Shown here: positions 62,016 through 64,000 of the stretch, in pieces
How the letters are laid out: the number at the start of each line of letters is the position of its first letter
Position numbering within the stretch: position 1 is the stretch's first letter
Assembly (NCBI RefSeq): GCF_030812775.1
Contig: NZ_JAUSTI010000022.1
Location: 1-64,000 of the forward strand
Direction: 5' to 3'
Length of the DNA stretch: 64,000 nt
DNA from: Paenibacillus tundrae
Lineage (GTDB): Bacteria > Bacillota > Bacilli > Paenibacillales > Paenibacillaceae
Position numbers and translations under genes: made by a program
The notes under the pieces: model-generated
The model's input: only the letters and a program-made list of their open reading frames with translations
Databases searched by the model: none
What the model was told of the DNA's origin: nothing

Positions 62016-62085
62016 AAAAATTAATCAAATATCTACACAACTTTATAATTCAAAAACAAAAGATTCCCTTTAAATTTGGCATAAA

Positions 62086-62124
62086 TTACTCAACTGTTAC
62101 ACTCTTCGCCAGGTTACGTGGTTT
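62086..62124 (-). other. attTn7-like target (last codons of glmS)
   Basis: The end of glmS encodes RNLAKSVTVE, the conserved segment recognised by TnsD in Tn7 systems. 27 bases after the stop the minus strand reads TGT (62058-62056), a typical first trinucleotide of a Tn7-type end, preceded by TCTTT. The distance fits the known Tn7 insertion point of about 25 bases. Only the glmS side can be proposed; a matching left end was not found. Confidence 0.35.
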
Positions 62125-63918
62125 ATCCACATCGTGACCCAGTGCAAGCGATGCATAGTATGCAAGCAATTGCAGCGCTACAACGGACAGAGCTGGGCTC
62201 AGCAATGGCAACGTCTTAGGAATAGCAAATGCTTGATCCACGGATTTCAGCAAGCTTGCTACGTGCTCTTCATACGTAATTGCCAGTACATCTGCGCCAC
62301 GCGCTTTAACTTCCTTGATGTTGCTCACGGTTTTCTCAAGCACATTCTCCTGTGTTGCCAGAGCAATAACAGGAATACCGTCCTCGATCAATGCGAGTGT
62401 ACCATGCTTCAACTCACCCGCCGCATAAGCTTCGGAGTGGATGTAGGAGATCTCTTTCAGTTTCAACGAACCTTCTTGTGCTACAGCGTAGTCCAAACCA
62501 CGGCCGATGAAGAAGAGATGTTGATGTTTGGAGATTTGCTCTGCATATCCTTTGATTGCATCAGCTTGCTCCAACATGGATTCTACTTGCTCAGGCAGAG
62601 CTTGCATTGCAGCAAGCATGTGCTCGATTTCTTCTGCTGTTTGTGTACCACGTACTTGTGCCAGATACAGACCAAGCAGGTTGAACGCAATCAGTTGTGA
62701 TGTGTATGCTTTCGTGGAAGCTACCGCGATTTCCGGTCCTGCCAACGTTGCAATAACATCATTTGCATCACGAGCGATGGAGCTGCCCACAACGTTTGTT
62801 ACTGCCAACACATGTGCGCCATTGGACTGTGCTTCACGCAGTGCAGCAAGTGTATCCGCAGTTTCACCAGATTGGCTTACTACGATTACAAGGGTATCTT
62901 TGTTCACGATTGGTGAACGATAACGGTACTCCGAAGCAACGTCTGTTTCTACCGGAATACGTACCAATTGCTCAATAATTGTACGTCCAACCAGACCTGC
63001 ATGGTATGCAGTACCACAAGCGATGATCTGAATGTTACGGATATTTTTAATTTGCTCTTCAGTCATGTTCAGCTCAGGCAACTGAACTTTTTTGCCTTCA
63101 TTGTCGATGCGACCCAGCATTGTATCACGATATGCTTTTGGTTGCTCATGAATTTCTTTGAGCATGAAGTGCTCGAATCCGCCTTTTTCTGCGGTTACAG
63201 CATCCCAATCGACATGAATCATTTCCCGAGAAATAAAATTGCCCTCAATCGTCATCAATTCGACAGCATCATGTGTCAATACAGCCATCTCACCATCGTT
63301 CAGGATATACACGTTACGTGTATGCTCCAGAATCGCTGGGATATCGGAACCGATAAAGTTCTCGCCTTCACCAACACCGATAATCAATGGGCTAGCTTGA
63401 CGCACAGCTACGAGTTTCTCTGGCTCATACTCAGTCAGTACACCCAGAGCGAATGCCCCACGCATCAACGTGATTACTTTTTGCACTGCTTTAACGATAT
63501 CGCCATCGTACTCACGTGCAATCAAGTGGGAGATAACTTCCGTATCCGTCTCTGAAGTGAATGTGTGGCCTTCTGCCATCAATTCATCCTTCAGCTCCAA
63601 GTAGTTCTCAATAATACCGTTGTGAACAACAGAGAACTTCTGGCTCTCATCCGTGTGTGGGTGGGAGTTTTCATCCGAAGGTTTACCATGAGTTGCCCAA
63701 CGTGTATGTCCGATTCCAGCATTACCTACCAGCGGTGCACCTTCCAGTTTAGCTTCAAGGTTCGCAAGACGTCCAAGCGCTTTGGTGATTTGCAGACCTT
63801 CTGGTGTAAATACAGCAATACCCGCTGAATCATAACCACGATACTCGAGCTTCTTCAGACCTTCGACCAATACCGATTGAGTGTTCTTATTACCAATATA
63901 TCCAACAATACCGCACAT
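62086..63918 (-). CDS. glmS: Glutamine-fructose-6-phosphate aminotransferase (isomerizing)
   Basis: 610 residues, cytosolic; makes glucosamine-6-phosphate for peptidoglycan. N-terminal glutaminase domain with catalytic Cys2 (MCGIVGYIGN), GNAGIGHTRWATHG and the GAFALGVL segment; two SIS domains follow, with IACGTAYHAGL, SQSGETADT and the C-terminal KPRNLAKSVTVE. Full length for the family. GGAGG is upstream of ATG. In Firmicutes the leader usually contains the glmS ribozyme; the 82 bases available before the edge do not contain its core, so its presence is undecided. Confidence 0.97.
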   Translation of the reverse strand: MCGIVGYIGNKNTQSVLVEGLKKLEYRGYDSAGIAVFTPEGLQITKALGRLANLEAKLEGAPLVGNAGIGHTRWATHGKPSDENSHPHTDESQKFSVVHNGIIENYLELKDELMAEGHTFTSETDTEVISHLIAREYDGDIVKAVQKVITLMRGAFALGVLTEYEPEKLVAVRQASPLIIGVGEGENFIGSDIPAILEHTRNVYILNDGEMAVLTHDAVELMTIEGNFISREMIHVDWDAVTAEKGGFEHFMLKEIHEQPKAYRDTMLGRIDNEGKKVQLPELNMTEEQIKNIRNIQIIACGTAYHAGLVGRTIIEQLVRIPVETDVASEYRYRSPIVNKDTLVIVVSQSGETADTLAALREAQSNGAHVLAVTNVVGSSIARDANDVIATLAGPEIAVASTKAYTSQLIAFNLLGLYLAQVRGTQTAEEIEHMLAAMQALPEQVESMLEQADAIKGYAEQISKHQHLFFIGRGLDYAVAQEGSLKLKEISYIHSEAYAAGELKHGTLALIEDGIPVIALATQENVLEKTVSNIKEVKARGADVLAITYEEHVASLLKSVDQAFAIPKTLPLLSPALSVVALQLLAYYASLALGHDVDKPRNLAKSVTVE

Positions 63919-64000
63919 AATTTAAGTTCCTCCGTTTGTATATGAATACTGTGTCACGAAGAGAGACTAGTTGGCGCGGCATAGCGGAAAAATGAATGAT
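63919..64000 (-). other. Partial 5' leader of glmS
   Basis: Contains the glmS ribosome binding site (cGGAGGaacttaaattATG). The remaining sequence, ending at the window edge, shows no glmS ribozyme core and no promoter I would call; a ribozyme, if present, lies beyond position 64000. Confidence 0.5.

Noticed and set aside
61954-62040. N-terminal extension of the orphan nuclease-like protein
   Set aside because: It would translate the glmS terminator hairpin; a clear ribosome binding site supports ATG 61953.
62968-63555. 195-codon plus-strand frame
   Set aside because: Antisense to glmS, which is unambiguous.
63919-64000. glmS ribozyme
   Set aside because: The core sequence is not in the 82 bases available; it could lie outside the window.

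Overview
The window looks like chromosomal DNA of a Paenibacillus-type, endospore-forming Gram-positive bacterium. Supporting signs are a tricistronic GerA-type germinant receptor, a Spo0E-like phosphatase, several secreted proteins with the copper-amine-oxidase-N (stalk) domain common in Paenibacillus, strong GGAGG-type ribosome binding sites, frequent GTG/TTG starts, a SAM-I riboswitch and many classical intrinsic terminators. I saw no rRNA, tRNA, prophage, intact transposase or CRISPR array.

Layout. 1-1.7 kb: the 5' end of an unknown gene, gpmA and a DUF420 membrane protein. 1.8-3.5 kb: a CPA2 cation/proton antiporter behind a structured leader containing an intrinsic terminator. 3.5-5 kb: a nuclease-like winged-helix protein, then about 0.9 kb of non-coding, repeat-rich DNA. 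5.1-8.6 kb: a response regulator-kinase-pssA-dedA operon linking a sensor to phospholipid synthesis and transport. 8.9-13.4 kb: pdxK, a BcrAB-like ABC transporter and a two-component system. 13.7-17.1 kb: degV, an aspartoacylase-like peptidase, an autoregulated MerR regulator, a YtkA-like lipoprotein and bdbC. 17.5-22.1 kb: two secreted stalk-domain proteins, each with an internal duplication, plus small membrane proteins and an APH-type kinase. 22.3-29.2 kb: poorly characterised proteins (SUMF1-like, a large orphan, Spo0E-like, a WYL regulator with two BtrH/C39-like paralogues, a zinc ribbon). 29.5-31.4 kb: an ArsR/MFS efflux pair sharing a palindromic operator. 31.6-39.3 kb: SnoaL-like and Rrf2 proteins, then a sugar-oxidoreductase block (two Gfo/Idh/MocA proteins, an aldo/keto reductase, a TIM-barrel isomerase, two AraC regulators). 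39.5-47.4 kb: GNAT, a secreted beta-propeller-like protein, and a two-component system with an FtsX-type ABC transporter. 47.6-50.2 kb: SAM-riboswitch-controlled mmuP-mmuM. 50.2-54.2 kb: the ger operon. 54.6-60.6 kb: an MCP, a beta-helix protein, a lipoprotein, an AT-rich orphan membrane protein, and a MerR/nitroreductase pair. 60.7-63.9 kb: glmS with an apparent Tn7-type scar at its 3' end.

The most interesting spot is directly downstream of glmS, the classical Tn7 target. An AT-rich orphan gene with a PD-(D/E)XK nuclease signature ends in a TAATG overlap with a short reading frame that, after one homopolymer frameshift and one stop, reads like the N-terminus of the Tn7 endonuclease TnsA. 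I interpret this as the decayed right end of a Tn7-like element that left one intact nuclease-like gene. Other notable points are the antiporter leader RNA, the WYL plus BtrH-like operon with a G10 tract in its ribosome binding site, and at least four families of small inverted-repeat elements between genes. All family assignments are from reading the sequence; no database search was possible.
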